Positions 33,264 to 45,997 of a DNA stretch of 64,000 nucleotides are shown piece after piece. The notes below the pieces were generated by a model. It ran no database searches. It was not told the DNA's origin and saw only the letters and a program-made list of their open reading frames with translations. Within the stretch, counting starts at the first letter, position 1, and each line of letters begins with the position of its first letter. The DNA is from Knoxdaviesia capensis. Lineage: Eukaryota > Ascomycota > Sordariomycetes > Microascales > Gondwanamycetaceae. The stretch lies in NCBI GenBank assembly GCA_001510575.1, contig LNGK01000008.1:2210077-2274076 (forward strand). The letters are read 5' to 3'. The translations under genes were made by a program, and so were the position numbers.

Positions 33264-36200
33264 GATGCCACACACGGCCGGGGTTTGCCGGATTCACCAA
33301 AGGTCGGCAGTTGAAAGAGAGATATAGGGCGTATAAACTGATAAAATAGCCAAAAAGTACGATATATTCAAGAAGTTGACGTTGAGTCTTAAGCCAACAT
33401 CATTTGACTATCCATCGATCAAGCACGGTGGGGACGTTGTCAGTGACGTGTGGCTTGCGTTTGCTTCAGCGAAGCCACTTCAGGATCTATGCTAGCTGTC
33501 GGTATGCGAGATGGATCCGGTGTGAGATAGTCAATGGTGCCAAATTGGCCAGAAATGTATCTTCGTGGTCCAGAGTGCAACTGGGCGTCGATGTCAGAGT
33601 CGGCTCCGGCGGAGATCCGGACAAGCCAGTTGGCGTTGAATTGGTGCAAGAGAGGTGCGGTGAAGTTGAAGAAGACGGTGATGACAACGGGAAAAAAGAA
33701 GAGAAAGGGAGGTAAAAGGAGAAGAAGAGGGGGAAATACGGGGAAATGGAAGGAAGGGAGAATAGGGAAGGAACGGCCCAGAATGGAGAGAAAGGGAAGG
33801 CACAAAGAAGAGGAAAGAGCGGGGAGTGGAAATCAAAAAAAAGGCGGAAGGGGCGACTGGGCAGGAGCGAGACATACTCATTCACACGGGCAGGCATATA
33901 ATTACAGAAGGAGCGAGCAGGCAACTTTAGATTAGATCTGCCATTTTCGGGGTCCTCTGATAAACAAGAAGCAAAAAGAAAAACCGCGAAGAGGGTTAAA
34001 AAAGGCAGAAAAGGATGAAATGGCTCCTATGCATAGACACAATGTATGTGTGTGTTTGTGTGTAAGTACTGCTTAGCAAAATTTTGTCAGGCACGACCTC
34101 GATCGATGTTGGTCGGACATTCTCTTCGGGGAAACTTGATGAAGCTTGGAGATACTTTGGGTATGATTGGGTGGCGAGGTACCGAGCTAGCAACGGACAC
34201 TGTGCAGTTCCTGGGGATAGTGGGGGCTATCTTGCAGCACTTGGGCAGGTTTGCAGCCAGAAATGGAAAAAGCGAGAAGCCCGTACAGTGCAGACCGTGC
34301 GGGAAAACAGGGCACCGGTACATGCATTGACTGGCACAGCGAAGTACCACGGAGTCTGTATAAAGTCCACTTACACGGGCTATTTATGCTTATATAGGCC
34401 ACACACACTCCAAATGAATGAACCACTTACACACTTACACCAACCATTTCGTCCATCGCCAACCACGGGCTTCGGCTCTCTTGTGAACAGTGAGAATCTT
34501 ATGAGACATTGGCTTTTTGAGGGGGATGGGGGGACTCTCTTGGGCTCATGGGAACACAAAGTCGGTGGCAGTGCTCTCGGTTCGGCTTTCTTCCTTGCGT
34601 GGATTGTGTGTGAGGTTTGGTGTGCTCTGTGTAATCTGACTTGAGCCCAATGCCCAATTAATTTCATCCAAGTCCCGCTGGAAAACATAGACTGGAAAAT
34701 ATATTCGCGTTAGTCCTCGTTTCGTCGTTCCCCGCCATGGTGGTCCTTGGAATCTGTCTCACCTGGCACCGGAAAACACGGTGAGAGTTGGGGGCGGCCA
34801 TAATCCTCACATGTATGCGATAGAGTGTGAACAGACGGATAAGTGGTGTCTCCAGTCGCAGCAGTCGGCAATCGACGAGTTCATCGCGCTGTTCATGTGT
34901 CTCGTTGAGTCAGAAACAGCAGCACGGTAACGTACGTAGAGAGCGCCACCATATACTCCCGCTTCAAGTTTATCTGAACTCTGTGTTCCCTGCCAGGTTT
35001 GATGGTCTGCTCGTTAGATTTCAGCCTGCTCGCAACTTTCAGTCATGCCGTTCTCATTTTCATCTGTTTTGGGGAATATATATAGATCAGATATAGCCAG
35101 GATTTTAATTGGGGAGGGCACAGAGCTGGAAATATGGATGGAAATCTACTCGCTGCAACCAACTGGAATGGTGAGCGAGCAGTTACCGTGAACAGGGAGG
35201 CAAATCTTCGAGCATGGGGCTGCTTTTATCCTGGATTAGATAGGGCCAAGTCCGATCTGTCCGATAATCTGGAGGCACGGTCGGGGTGGAGATCTGCAGA
35301 TATATCGGGAGTGGCTAGGTGGCAGCAAGCTGGAGAGTGCTTGAACTCTGTATTGCAAGTGCCGTATATATAAACCGGTACGAACTTGTTCGTGTAGAAG
35401 CCAGAAAGTCTTTGCTCAAGATGCTTTTGTTACTGCGTGATGGACAGTCAGTCTTGCATTAGCAATGGCACTCCCTCTTCTGTTGTACGGTATCCCTCTC
35501 TCTGTACTATGCCTCGTTCATGGAGCCACTCCCGGTTGATTCACTCACGGGACGACGTATATAGACGTTTTGATTGCCTCGCTCTGAAAAAAAGCAATAT
35601 ATCAGTGTAGCCTGAGAACGGCCGCAGCCAATGGAAACAGCCAAAGTGGATTTTGCCGAACGGTGGCCGTCTCCGGCTGATGCGGATAGATATGGTGGCT
35701 TTCTTCAAATAAAGCGGATTTCCGGGGCGTGATTAGATTAGTTATTGTGTCCTGGGTGTCAGTCTCACCATCTCGTTCATTTCTTCGCGTTGGCCATTGT
35801 CGCTGTCATTCTGAAGACGTGATATGTTCGCTGTGTATCCAAGTGGTTCATACCGAGCCAGGTTGGCAGAAGACAGCGTCGTTATCACGAAGGGGTTTCA
35901 GGATTGCACACTCACGAGCCAAATATACGTGATCAGGGTAGATTTCCTGTCGTGGTCGTCGTCTCGGCAGTAGAGGTGCGCGAAGGGTGCCTGAGACTAG
36001 ACACATATATAGGAAAGCCCTGATACCTCCCAAGTCTACCCTCTCCGCCAGCTACGTATCGCCTTTCTCTCACGGGACTGCTTTCAGGAGCCTCCGGCTG
36101 TATACGTAGAACAAGAGCCCGTGGCCGGCGTGCCATGAGCCAAAACCATTAGGCGGAACACAGACTTGTAGCCCGCCAGCATCACGAGTCCTAAGGCGCA

Positions 36201-38810
36201 CGGAGTCGAAGGGCACACTGGCCACCACGTGGAAGTTCGTACAGGCCGGGCCATTTTCCACAATGCAACCCAACACTGTGTTTTTGCACGCCGCAGCAGC
36301 CAATGGCCCCGTCTCGCAAACGAGGCTTCTTGGCTGGCCTCCATCCACACACACCGTTGGGTTGCGGTTTTGGGGCCAAAATACAAATTCTGGATAGGAC
36401 GGACCAGAGGGAGGTGAAGGTCACGCCGATGAATTCCCAATCTCTGCCAGCTCAGGACCGGCCCTCCGTCACAGCCTCAATTCTCACACATCCCCGTTGT
36501 CCAGCCAGCCTGGGTGGATGACGACGGCCGGCAAACACGGTCTACGGTGAAGGACGATCACACAATGGACGGCCTCGTTTGCAGATTCTGATTTTATTTT
36601 ATTATTATGTTATCTTATTTTTCGCGTTTGCTTGAAAAGGAAAATAAGAACTGGCGTTTGTCTTCCTGGGGACCCATCCAGCTACTGCATGTTATGCCTC
36701 GGGACCAGTCTCCATGCAGCACACCGTGTATGGGAACCGACAAGCAGTCTTCTGACATCTGATCGGGGCTGCAGCGGCGAGGATCCGCTTCCTGTAGGGT
36801 AAAAGTTGAACTTGGGTCCAACATGCCCCTGTTTGCCCAACCAGTGATAGAGGCCCGGTGTTAGGGTTCGGGTAGGGTTGGCAAAGCCCTGCTTGCCAGT
36901 GAAGCCTCATTTTGACACACACACACACACACACCTGATTCCGTCATACCTGTGATACGTGGCAGGAGAAAGTTTCTTATCTCTGTTGTCCCTTTTCACG
37001 ACTCCCAGATATCAAGTTTCGAAATTCCGCTGCCGGGTAACCAGAGGAGAGAGTGTGTGTGGAGTAGGTCCTTTCACGTTTTTCCCGAGAAAATACATTT
37101 TCCCGTTCAGAATCTTCAAATTCTCAGCCCCAGCGCGGATGAATGCAGAGAAACGGGGGACACAACCGCAGCGTTCGTTAGTGAAGAGGAATCGCCAATC
37201 CAAGAATCGACACACATCCGTGCGACATCAGGAAGTGTGGTGTGCCTCTGTGTATATGAACAGAGCTGTGTGTGCCTTGTTTGCAACTTCACGAACGACA
37301 AAAGTAAGGCGAAACGACCCAGACCCAGACCCAGACCACCCAGAAGAAGTCACGGGCGGGCCGGCCAAAAGCGTCCCTCGGTGTTGGTTCTTTCTCCTGT
37401 TTCCTTTCGTTCATTTCGCCTGTCCTCCTCCCACTAGGCCGCTCTGAGACAGACGTACGTCGCATCCAACAGGTGAGGGCAGTGCATATGCAGCCACACC
37501 CCCAAGCCGCCCACGTAAGAAGCAGCAGGGCAACGGGGAGAAGCAGCTGTGTCCGTTTTGGTTGGCGGAGGAGAAGGAGGGAGTGGAGAGCAGCAGCAGG
37601 CAAGAAACATGATGGGAGGACTGGCAAGCGAACGGGCCAAACAATACGCGGGAAATTTGTAAATTCCTCCTCGTTCTCTCTAATCGCATGTCCAGTATGT
37701 TTATCCTGCGAGGACCGTTGCCGTCCCTCCCCACCAGCACGATTGGCCAGGCCAGCGTTGAAGTGGACCACGAACATGCAGGCGAAAGGACACCAGAGAT
37801 AAGTGCGGCTATATACACATAGAAACACTTGATAGGGAGATTGGAAGCCCCAGTGACGTTGTGCATGTCTTGGGTGCAAGAGGTGCCGAAGAACAGCTCA
37901 CCGAGGAGACACTGAAGGACAAAAACACGGCTCACACACACAAACGCACTCACTCGCATACACACACACGCACACCTTGGATCGACTTCAGATGATGATG
38001 CGATTGCCAGCGAACCGCAGGCGGGAGGGGGAGTGTAACAACACAGGCCAGCAGCGACGGTTGTACGGCGTCGTGTTGATTCTTCTTCGCGTCCTCCAGC
38101 ATCGGAAAAAAGAAAAAGAAGGCAAAAAATACACATGAATATACAGAAAACTGTACACACACTCACACGCCCCCCAAACGAGTCTAAACCCGGGATCTGC
38201 CAGCCCTGGGCTGACCTGACCTGTCGCCCAAAATACACCAAGCTGAATAGAGCGAGAGCGAGAGAGAGAGAGGTTGAGGTTGAGGTTGCATGCAGGCCGC
38301 CCAGATACCAAAGTTACAATTGGAGGAGGAAAATAAGAAATAAAATAATAGAATAATCGCTTTTCCAAAAGGAACAGACTCTGTCATCTTCGTAAACGTG
38401 CACGCCTTTTATTTCTTCCTTCTCTTCTTCTTCTTCTTCTTTTCTATTTAGTTCGTGGTCGTCCCCCCCCGTTTGGAGATCACCAAAGAGCGTCCTGTTT
38501 TCGCCCTCGCTCTTCGTTCAAGATAAATTGAGAGACAACTCCTCATACCAGCTAAAGCAAACATCCTTCCATCCTTATCTTATTTGTTATCTTCGTCCCT
38601 CCCTGGCGGCATCTTGTTTGGTTCAATCTCCAGATAGCAATCTCGCTCCCGGCCTCTTTTCGCCGGCAACTCACCACTCCCCCTCACTTCGAAGATCCCT
38701 GCTCCCGATCCCGAACTGCCCAGCCGCGCCGAACTCTCTCTCTCGACTTATCCTCCCCAGCCTCCTTCTCACACCGTCGGGGGGAACTGTTCGCAGACGA
38801 CACCAAAACC
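33264..38810. other. 5.5-kb gene-poor region
   Basis: The largest gap in the window lies between two divergent genes. A CT/GA-rich block at 33650-33860 looks like the leader of the leftward gene. Mixed sequence fills 34-37 kb, with short frames in all phases, most lacking ATG starts. Telomere-like TAGGGTT motifs lie at 36861-36880, and a CA run of about 18 bp near 36917. The C/T-rich leader of the rightward gene runs from about 38400 to 38810 and includes a (CTT)n run near 38423. I find no coding gene, tRNA or transposon. Confidence 0.5.
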
Positions 38811-39755
38811 ATGTCTCGTCCCATCCCCCCGCCCTACAATGCGGCGCAATCGTCGTCGTCGTCGTCGTCCGGCTCCGGCTCCACATACCACCTCTCCCGC
38901 AGCCGCCGGCCGTCGTCGGGCCAGATCCGCCTGATGACGTGGTTTGCCGGCGGCGATCCCGCCTCCCGCCGCCGCTCCAGCTCCGGCTCGTCGTCGTCCC
39001 GCCCGCGCAGCAGCCGCGAGTCGGGCCCGCAGTACCACAACGACCCGCAGCGCTCCGCCCGCGCTGCCCCTGCTCCTCCCCGGCCCGCCGCTGCTGGCCG
39101 GCCCCCCGCCCCGCGGCCTGGCGGCTACCCTGCGGCGGCGGCGGCTATGGGGGCTCGCCCGATGCCCCCGGGTATGGCGGGCGTGAACCCCATGGCTGTG
39201 CCGCGCACTGGCCCGCCCATGCCGCCGACCGGCAACATGACCACGTCTGGGTCTGAGTCTGACTCCGACGAGGACGAATCCGACAGCCCGGGCCCTGCGC
39301 CCCCCGGCCCCCCTGGCGTTGGCCCGCGTCCTGGCGGCGGGCCGCCGTTCACCGCGCGAGCCACGCCCACCGGCATGCCCCCGGGCATCCGGATGCAGGC
39401 CGCCCCTGTTGCGCCCGCCCCGGGAAAGGTGCCGCCCGTGATGGTCAGCCGCGCCCAGTGGGGCAACGTCAACTACTCCACCATCCCGCGCTCGCCGCCG
39501 GCCCAGAGCCAGGCCAACTATATTCCCGGGTCGGCCGCTCGCCAGCCCACCGGCGCCCAGCCGCCTGTTATCCGCACTGTGCCGGTGATGAGGCCCGGTG
39601 GCATGCCGCCGATGGTGGTGCAGGGCGGCCAGCCCGGTGGTCCTCCCCGGCAGATGCCTCCCGGTATGATGCCCGCGGGTGCTTTCCGCCCCGGTGTCCG
39701 GCCAGGACCCCCGGGACCGCCGCGCAGCCCCCCTCTTCCCGGTGGCTTCCGGTAG
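38811..39755 (+). CDS. proline/glycine-rich low-complexity protein, unknown
   Basis: Intronless frame of 314 codons with a good start context (AAAACCATG) after a long CT-rich leader. The N-terminus (MSRPIPPPYNAA, then a Ser tract) contains one ordered-looking segment (STYHLSRSRRPSSGQIRLMTWFAGGDPASRRR, about residues 23-55), possibly a short conserved motif. The rest is Pro/Gly/Ala-rich with an acidic patch (SESDSDEDESDSPG) and many PG/PP repeats, ending PPLPGGFR. No catalytic domain. Such proteins in fungi include actin-patch and cell-wall regulators, but nothing here assigns a role. The antisense strand is also open for long stretches because of high GC. The leader, Kozak context and clean stop favour this frame as a true gene. 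Confidence 0.65.
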   Translation: MSRPIPPPYNAAQSSSSSSSGSGSTYHLSRSRRPSSGQIRLMTWFAGGDPASRRRSSSGSSSSRPRSSRESGPQYHNDPQRSARAAPAPPRPAAAGRPPAPRPGGYPAAAAAMGARPMPPGMAGVNPMAVPRTGPPMPPTGNMTTSGSESDSDEDESDSPGPAPPGPPGVGPRPGGGPPFTARATPTGMPPGIRMQAAPVAPAPGKVPPVMVSRAQWGNVNYSTIPRSPPAQSQANYIPGSAARQPTGAQPPVIRTVPVMRPGGMPPMVVQGGQPGGPPRQMPPGMMPAGAFRPGVRPGPPGPPRSPPLPGGFR

Positions 39756-40657
39756 ACGGTTCTGCGGTCTTTGAGCCGAAGTTTCTTTTGTTTCTTTAAC
39801 TTCACTTTAACTTGAGCAGCTATCAAGCTCTGAATGTTTCGAGTATGGGAATCTGGGTTATGGGAGTTTGGCTGGGCTCACTTTTCGCGTTTCTTTTCGG
39901 ATGATTTCTCCCTCCTTCTTGGGGGAGACTTCCGACATTTGCTTTTCTTTTCTTGGGTCATATCCGGAAGATATGATTCCCTTATCCAGTGGATAAATCC
40001 TGCGATTGATCAGGAACAACCAGATATACGGCACTTTTTGGCTATTCAAACTCTGAATGTTTGGTCCGAGTTTTAATTAGGAACGGTTATGGGCACGGCG
40101 TTGGTTTAAACGGGATTTTGGGTTCAAGAATACGGCTACGGCTTTAACACTTCGCAAGCACTGTTATGTTTTCTTTTTCATTAATTCAAATTCAAGAGTC
40201 CTCATCTCCAAGTTTTCCATCATCGCGCTCGCAGTGCTCAGAAGTGCATATATGCAAGCTTCGGAAGTTTAGGGTCTAGGGTTAATCACCCAAACATCAC
40301 AGCCACAACGCACAAGCTCAGCTCGGGTCACGAGCCTTTGAACTCCAGAAACATGAACCATATGAGCATTAAGCAGAATTTGAACAGCTAGAGAAGCGAA
40401 ATCGGCATGTTCAAAACACAACCCGGAACAAAAGGTTCTAGAACACAGAATAACAGCCCATGATGCGCCTTCGAGTAAACCTTGACAAAAGCCTTCTTCC
40501 CTGACAATGGGGCCCGAGCCGCCCCAGATCCCCAGAAATCCAGCAGCTATGACGCCCAGAGCGGCACTTCGTCCCCGGTAAAGACCCATCGAGACTGGGC
40601 ACCTGGGAGCATATCCCCAGCGCCCAGCTTTTGTTGGCTCAGTTCCCTCTCCACAAA

Positions 40658-40709
<52 letters not shown>

Positions 40710-41187
40710 GGCTTGTATATCTATCTACCCAGCATCTGATCCGGCCGCTGGCTGGTGGTCCCGCACCAAGAACTGGAACACGCCGGGGCCATCCGGCTCG
40801 GGCGCGAGGAAATTCAGGAGGAAGACTGTAGCAAAAAAGAAGAAAAGAGGATGGTGAAAACGCGGCCCAGAAATTCTAGAGCCCGATACATGCACAATAG
40901 AGAGGAGACTGAGAGAAACTACTGAATAAGAAAACTCAATTAAAAAGGCCCAACCAACCGTGGACCAAGACCCGCGAGAAAAGGATCTGCGCCCATTCCG
41001 AGCCGAAAAGCTAAAAGAGAAGAAGAATAACACCCAAAGTACGCCCCGTTTGCTCCCCCCAGCGATAGAGTAATAAAAAAGAAAAACTGACCCCTATCGC
41101 ATTCCTCCACACCCAATCTTCCCTCCGCCTTCACCGCTCAGCTACCGATTCGCAGTTCCCGCGTCTCTTCCCCCCGTCCGGACCCGT
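39756..41187. other. 1.4-kb convergent spacer
   Basis: 3' UTR sequence of the proline-rich gene (T-rich to about 40200), a telomere-like TTAGGGTCTAGGGTTAA at 40269-40285, and a long GA microsatellite at 40661-40707. No gene is supported. Confidence 0.6.
40661..40707. repeat. (GA)23 microsatellite
   Basis: Uninterrupted GA dinucleotide run of 47 bp, the longest simple repeat in the window, in a convergent intergenic spacer. Confidence 0.97.
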
Positions 41188-42694
41188 TTAGTGGTGCTCG
41201 CTGTTGCCGCCCCACCGGATCCACGGCCGAAGCCAGTCGATCTCGGGAAAGTGGTTGTCGGCGTAATGCAGCACCACATCGCTGGCGACAATGCTGTATT
41301 CGTCCGCCAGGATGGTATCGAACACATTCATATGGTGCACGCCGTGGCCGGCTGGGCCGTAGGTCTCACGGAGGCAATTGAGCACCCACTGCATAATGGT
41401 CCGGACGCTGAAGCCGCCGAACATGGCCGCCGGCGTGCCGTCGTTGGGAGGCGCAGTGGGGCCGGTGGCGGCTGTCAGCAGCGGGGTGACGTGGAAGTGC
41501 AGGCCCGGGCCCTCCTCGCCGCCGGTCTTGATGGCGAACTCCATCGGCATGTACACATCGGGCAGCGTCAGGACGAACGGCGAGCTGATGCTCCGCTCGT
41601 CGGACACGCGCGGGCCGGGCGTCACCATGGCCGTGTAGCGCTCGCACACCTTGCCGTCGCACCGGCAGCCCAGGGCGGATGTCATGGCGCGCAGCATGTA
41701 GATCATGTGCATGATCGCCATCACGCCGGGCTGCTCCATGACCTCGGCCAGCAGGAAGTTCATCGGACCGTAGGCGAACACGGTGAACACCGGGTCGCTC
41801 TCGTCCAGATCGTCCTTCAGCCAGTCGGCAAAGGCCTGCATGGCGGCGCGCCGCTCAGAGTAGCCGTTGATCGGGGCGTGGGCGCTGGCATTGGCGAAGA
41901 AGGCCTGCCACTCCGGCACGGCCAGCGACGGGAACCACTCGGGCAGCGTGGAGCCGCTGGCGGAGGCTCCCGCGGACACCAGGTTGTCCTGGAATTTCTG
42001 CATGTATCTGGCGATCGCCTTGCTGAAGCCCAGCGTGTTGATGATGCCGCTCTCGTGCAGCGTGTTCCACATGGGGCCCATGTGCATGCCAGCCAGAGCG
42101 GCTCCCATGACCAGGCAGCGGTAGATGGCCTGGGTGCCCTCGAAGCACGCGCTCGTCGTGAGGGGGCGGTGCTCGAATTCCACGACTTGCGAAGCCTTGG
42201 GGATAGGCGTCGTGTCTTGGACGTAGCGGGCCAGGACAATGAGTTTCTTGAGGGTGTGGACCTCGCTGGGGGTGACAGGGTTGTTCTGAACTGACAGGGC
42301 GTCGTACGGGAACACGGCCGGAGGGAGGCCGCCCCGGAGCACGGCATCAGATGCAATCTTCTGCGCGCGGACCTAGTGAGAGCGAGAAGTTGGCACTGTT
42401 AGAGCTATGCACCAGACTGATGATGACGATGATGCAGACAAATTAGATACTTACCGCGGCGATTCCCTCCTCGAACAGCGTGATCAGGCGAGGACCACGC
42501 TTCGCAACAATGCGTCCGTGGTGGGCCTTCCACTGGTCATTGAGGAAGCGGCAGGTGCTGGCCAGCTGCAGCATCTGGTCAAGCGATTCACACTGGTTGA
42601 ACACCAGGAAGACAACTTCAGAAGGTAGGACATGGACTCCAGAGCCACCCTGAATGGGGGGTCCGGGAGGATCGGGAGAGTTAGCAGAAGCCAT
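41188..42694 (-). CDS. F-box-like protein, function unknown
   Basis: Two exons: 42455-42694 and 41188-42372, with an 82-nt phase-0 intron; 474 aa. Residues about 20-70 (VHVLPSEVVFLVFNQCESLDQMLQLASTCRFLNDQWKAHHGRIVAK) match the F-box pattern of Leu-Pro start, hydrophobic helices and a Leu/Cys-rich middle. This suggests a substrate adaptor of an SCF ubiquitin ligase binding Skp1. The remainder is a well-ordered alpha-helical-looking region with no leucine-rich or WD repeats. It is typical of the large, poorly characterised set of Aspergillus F-box proteins with a C-terminal domain of unknown fold. It ends ...RWGGNSEHH. The intron sits just after the F-box. A 2 x 18-bp tandem repeat lies about 115 bp upstream of the ATG. 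Confidence 0.87.
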
Positions 42695-42807
42695 GATAAA
42701 ACAAGTGAGTATGTCTTGCCGGAAGAATAATCACAAAGAGGAAGAGTTGAAAGGAGGAAGTTTTGCGATGGTGCGGACAAGGAGGAATATTTTGATAAAT
42801 ACATTGT

Positions 42808-42843
42808 GGGAGAAAACAAATTAGTGGGAGAAAACAAATTAGG
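42808..42843. repeat. perfect 2 x 18-bp tandem duplication
   Basis: The unit TGGGAGAAAACAAATTAG is repeated twice without change (42808-42825, 42826-42843) in the leader of the F-box-like gene. It is likely a recent slippage duplication. Confidence 0.95.
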
Positions 42844-43107
42844 GCAAAGGGCCTTGAAGAACGAGGAGATGAAGCTGCAAGTGGTGAAAGAAACTGTGGC
42901 AGAGTGTCTGAACTTTTGGCGTTATGAATGTCGGCAGAGCGCCAACGACAAGATATCAAGTGTAACAACGGGAGTATAGCAAGTGAGAGAGTGGGAGAGT
43001 AGTAGGGTACACATACAGCTATCTGGTGGGTGTCTTTGATATGGTGGCGTTCAGTGAAAGGAGAAAGATGGTGCATTGTGAGGATGGCTTCGTGATGCGA
43101 TGAAGAA

Positions 43108-43119
43108 TTAGGGTTAGGG
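43108..43119. repeat. two-copy telomere-type hexamer TTAGGGTTAGGG
   Basis: Two exact TTAGGG units, the telomere repeat of filamentous fungi, about 415 bp upstream of the F-box-like start. It is short, so an interstitial telomere-like or telobox element, not a telomere remnant of any length. Confidence 0.8.
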
Positions 43120-45997
43120 CTGGTGTCTCCGTTCTTCTAGCTGAGACATGTGAACTTTCCTCTGAAGCATGCTAGAGCCACGCAATTGGGTCATTTTAAC
43201 GTGTCCAGGTGTCCTAGCCGCTGGCCGCCACGCTGTGCTCTGACTTTATCCACGCTCGGAAGTCCTCGTATTGTGTAGATCTTCCTCGTTCACGATCACC
43301 GTCGCCGTCATTCTCGGGTCTTCCACGCGGCTCCCTCTAGACCGGCTTTCTTTCTGACGTCTATGTGTGTAGGACTCGCCGTCTCAGTAATCCAGCACCT
43401 ACCTCTACGCAGCTGTATTTTCTCACTGCCCCCCGCTGCTGATATTGGCTAGCCGGGCTCAGACACACCCCTGATGGAGTGCTGTGCTTGCTGCCTTGAT
43501 ACCCTCCACTCTACAACCAAAGGAATCATGCCAGCCTCCCTCCTGAACCCTGCTAGAAGAAGCAACATCTGCCTGCTCTGTCTTCGGTAACATATTGATC
43601 GTGTGGTGCTTATTGGCTGGTAATTGGCCATCCACCCTAGGTAGACATCCTTAAAAAACACGCTTTCTTCATTATATAGCTGCCTTCCTCTGGCATTGAC
43701 AGATGGCCTTATCTGTGACCTTCAAAAGACCCTTGAGGCCCTCCAGCCATAAACAAGCGGCATGTGGTTGCAAGGCTAATGCAGTCATCCTGCACGCCGC
43801 CTCAGAGGCCTCTCTATACAGTAGATACCGCCCTCAACTCTATCCATAGACCCGTAGTGCCATGCAGTCTTATTTCGGGTTTGCCGACCTCTGAGGTTAA
43901 CATATGGTGTATGTCGTGTTGGCATGTATGTCATAAGGAGGGCATTGATGGCCGGTATCCAGTTTTCCGGCAAGGTAATTTTGCACTCTCCCTCTCCCTG
44001 TCCCTCCTTCTGCTCTTCTCCCCTCATCTTCCTCTCTCTCCATCAACACTCCCGGACTCGTATATCTCTCTCCGTATCTGGTGATGTCAGATCGGAATAA
44101 ATACTTTAGTTTTTCTTTGCTAGCCTTGGGAAAAGCCTGGCCCTTGATGATTTAATCTCCGTGAAAAGAAACACAAACCCACATAGGCTATGAATCATCC
44201 CTAAACCCCTCCCCCGGTTTCACGGGCGGCACTCGTTTGGCGCGTGGCTAGTCCAGGCATCTGTCCCGCAAATCGAGCTTTGCACTGCTTGGCGGTTGGC
44301 GCCTTTGCAAGTGTATTGTATGTACTGTACTGTACAGTATACTCTCACTCACATTCAGCTGAGAATCTTCGTGTGTTGTCTGCCCCCCGTATTTCTGCCT
44401 TTCTCCGATTGACTCGTCCCCGGCTGGTTCTAGTAAGGCTGAACACCCCCATATGGGAGGGCCTGGGTCTTTTTTCTTTCTTCTTCTCTCGCCAGGGCCT
44501 GCCTGTTCTCGCTGAAATTGGCCCTCGCTTCAGCTTCAGCTAGAGTGTTCCCCTGACCGAGTGACTGTTTAGCGTCTATCTTGGTTCTTCTGGTTCGGTG
44601 ATACATGTTTACGTCCCTGAGTCAGGCAAGACCAGCCCATAGCATGAAGGCCGACACTACATGCTGTGCTTTCGGGAATGCTTGCATCTAGATCAAACAG
44701 TGGAGTGCTCGTGTCGCAGAGAACTTTTGCCGCCTTAACTTGGTGCGGGCCTGTACGGTATGAGTCAAACCACAGATCGTCTCGCTCTCCTCAATGGAAA
44801 TCCCAAGCTTGTTTCCAGGCCGGATCCCCCGCTAGGGCTGACTTCTGGGCATACAAGCAACTGGATGCGTGCGATTAGAGCGGGCAGAGAGCGAGACTGC
44901 CTGTGATACACACGCCACTGATCAAGAGATGCTCTCTGCTTCTTCTATGTGGTACTACTGGGAAGAAACCAGAGCTGTCGATAGCGACAGCCTCACTCAC
45001 CCTCACCGCCACTGGCGGTCCAACATCCAACAATAACCATCACGACGTATCTCCAAGCACAATCGTCTCCCTCCCGGCCCCCATCCTCCGAGATCTTGGA
45101 TGCAGATCCACACAGACTGTGCATTCGCATAGCAATCGGCAGCACTGAAAAAAATACAATTAGGCCACCACACGCACAGCCGCCGTCTGGACGGCAATCA
45201 TCACAATCCCTGTATGCGTTTGTTCACCTGGATTACAGAACGGGACGGGAGGAGGAAAACGGCCAAAAAAAAGGAACAAAACAAAACCCCTGCGGAACTG
45301 CGCTTTCACACTGCCCACCATCCACACATGGGTCTCCCCTCCCTCCCTGCGTGCTCCCTCCCCGTAGAGTCATGTTTGTCTGGGTCCCGGACTATAGGCC
45401 GGGGACACACACATCCAACGCGGGAACAGAGAGTAAGTGTGACATGGCTGCCTGAACGCCTTGTCTGGTCCATCCCCCACCAACCTGTCGCTGCCATTGC
45501 TTTTTCAACCTGCATGCGCATGCCGAAGAGCCTGCCCCCGATGACTGTAGATGTGCGAGGAGGGCGTTGGTCGGTCGCTGACGGGCTGATGAAGATATAT
45601 AATCCGCGATCCTTCCCACCGCTTCTTGCTTTTCGTTCTGCCTGCTTCTTCTTCTCTTCTTCATCCTCATCATCATCCGACGCATCCACCTTACAAAAGG
45701 GCCACAGTCGAGCCAAGCAGATCTGATTTCGTCTGCCTTTTCCTCCTCTGGTCTTTTTCTCATCGCTCTCTATCTTTTCTCCCTTTCTCACCACCTTCCT
45801 TTGTTTGCCCAACCACCGGTTGACGCCATAACCCCAACCAACCCTAATCCAACCACCTTATACACATCACCGCCTCTCCCATCAACGAACGACGGTGAAA
45901 TAGGAATTGCTGGGCCTTTCTCCTCCCCCTCAATCCCGCATCATCCACCATTCCCTCCCATCTTCGAGTCCACCACTCCCCAACCCCCCTCTTCACA

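Larger units (their letters stand above)
42695..45997. other. 3.3-kb divergent intergenic region
   Basis: Promoters of the F-box-like gene and the BCS1-like gene. It contains a tandem 18-bp duplication (42808-42843), a two-copy telomeric hexamer TTAGGGTTAGGG (43108-43119), a CT-rich tract (43990-44060), and a CT-rich leader before the BCS1-like ATG with AACCCTAATCC at 45840-45850. No gene is supported; ORFs are short and unordered. Confidence 0.55.

Noticed and set aside
34084..34644. 186-codon open frame in the 5.5-kb gap
   Set aside because: Begins at a TTG codon, has no ATG in its first two thirds, no family match and no leader signals.
36070..36440. Overlapping minus-strand frames of 77-118 codons in the 5.5-kb gap
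   Set aside because: Three phases are open over the same DNA, none with ordered sequence or splice partners.
37411..38241. 276-codon minus-strand frame
   Set aside because: Mixed Cys/Val/Phe sequence over CA/GA-rich DNA; no homology and no credible start context.
41191..42294. 367-codon frame antisense to the F-box-like gene
   Set aside because: His/Arg/Gly/Val-rich shadow of a GC-rich exon.
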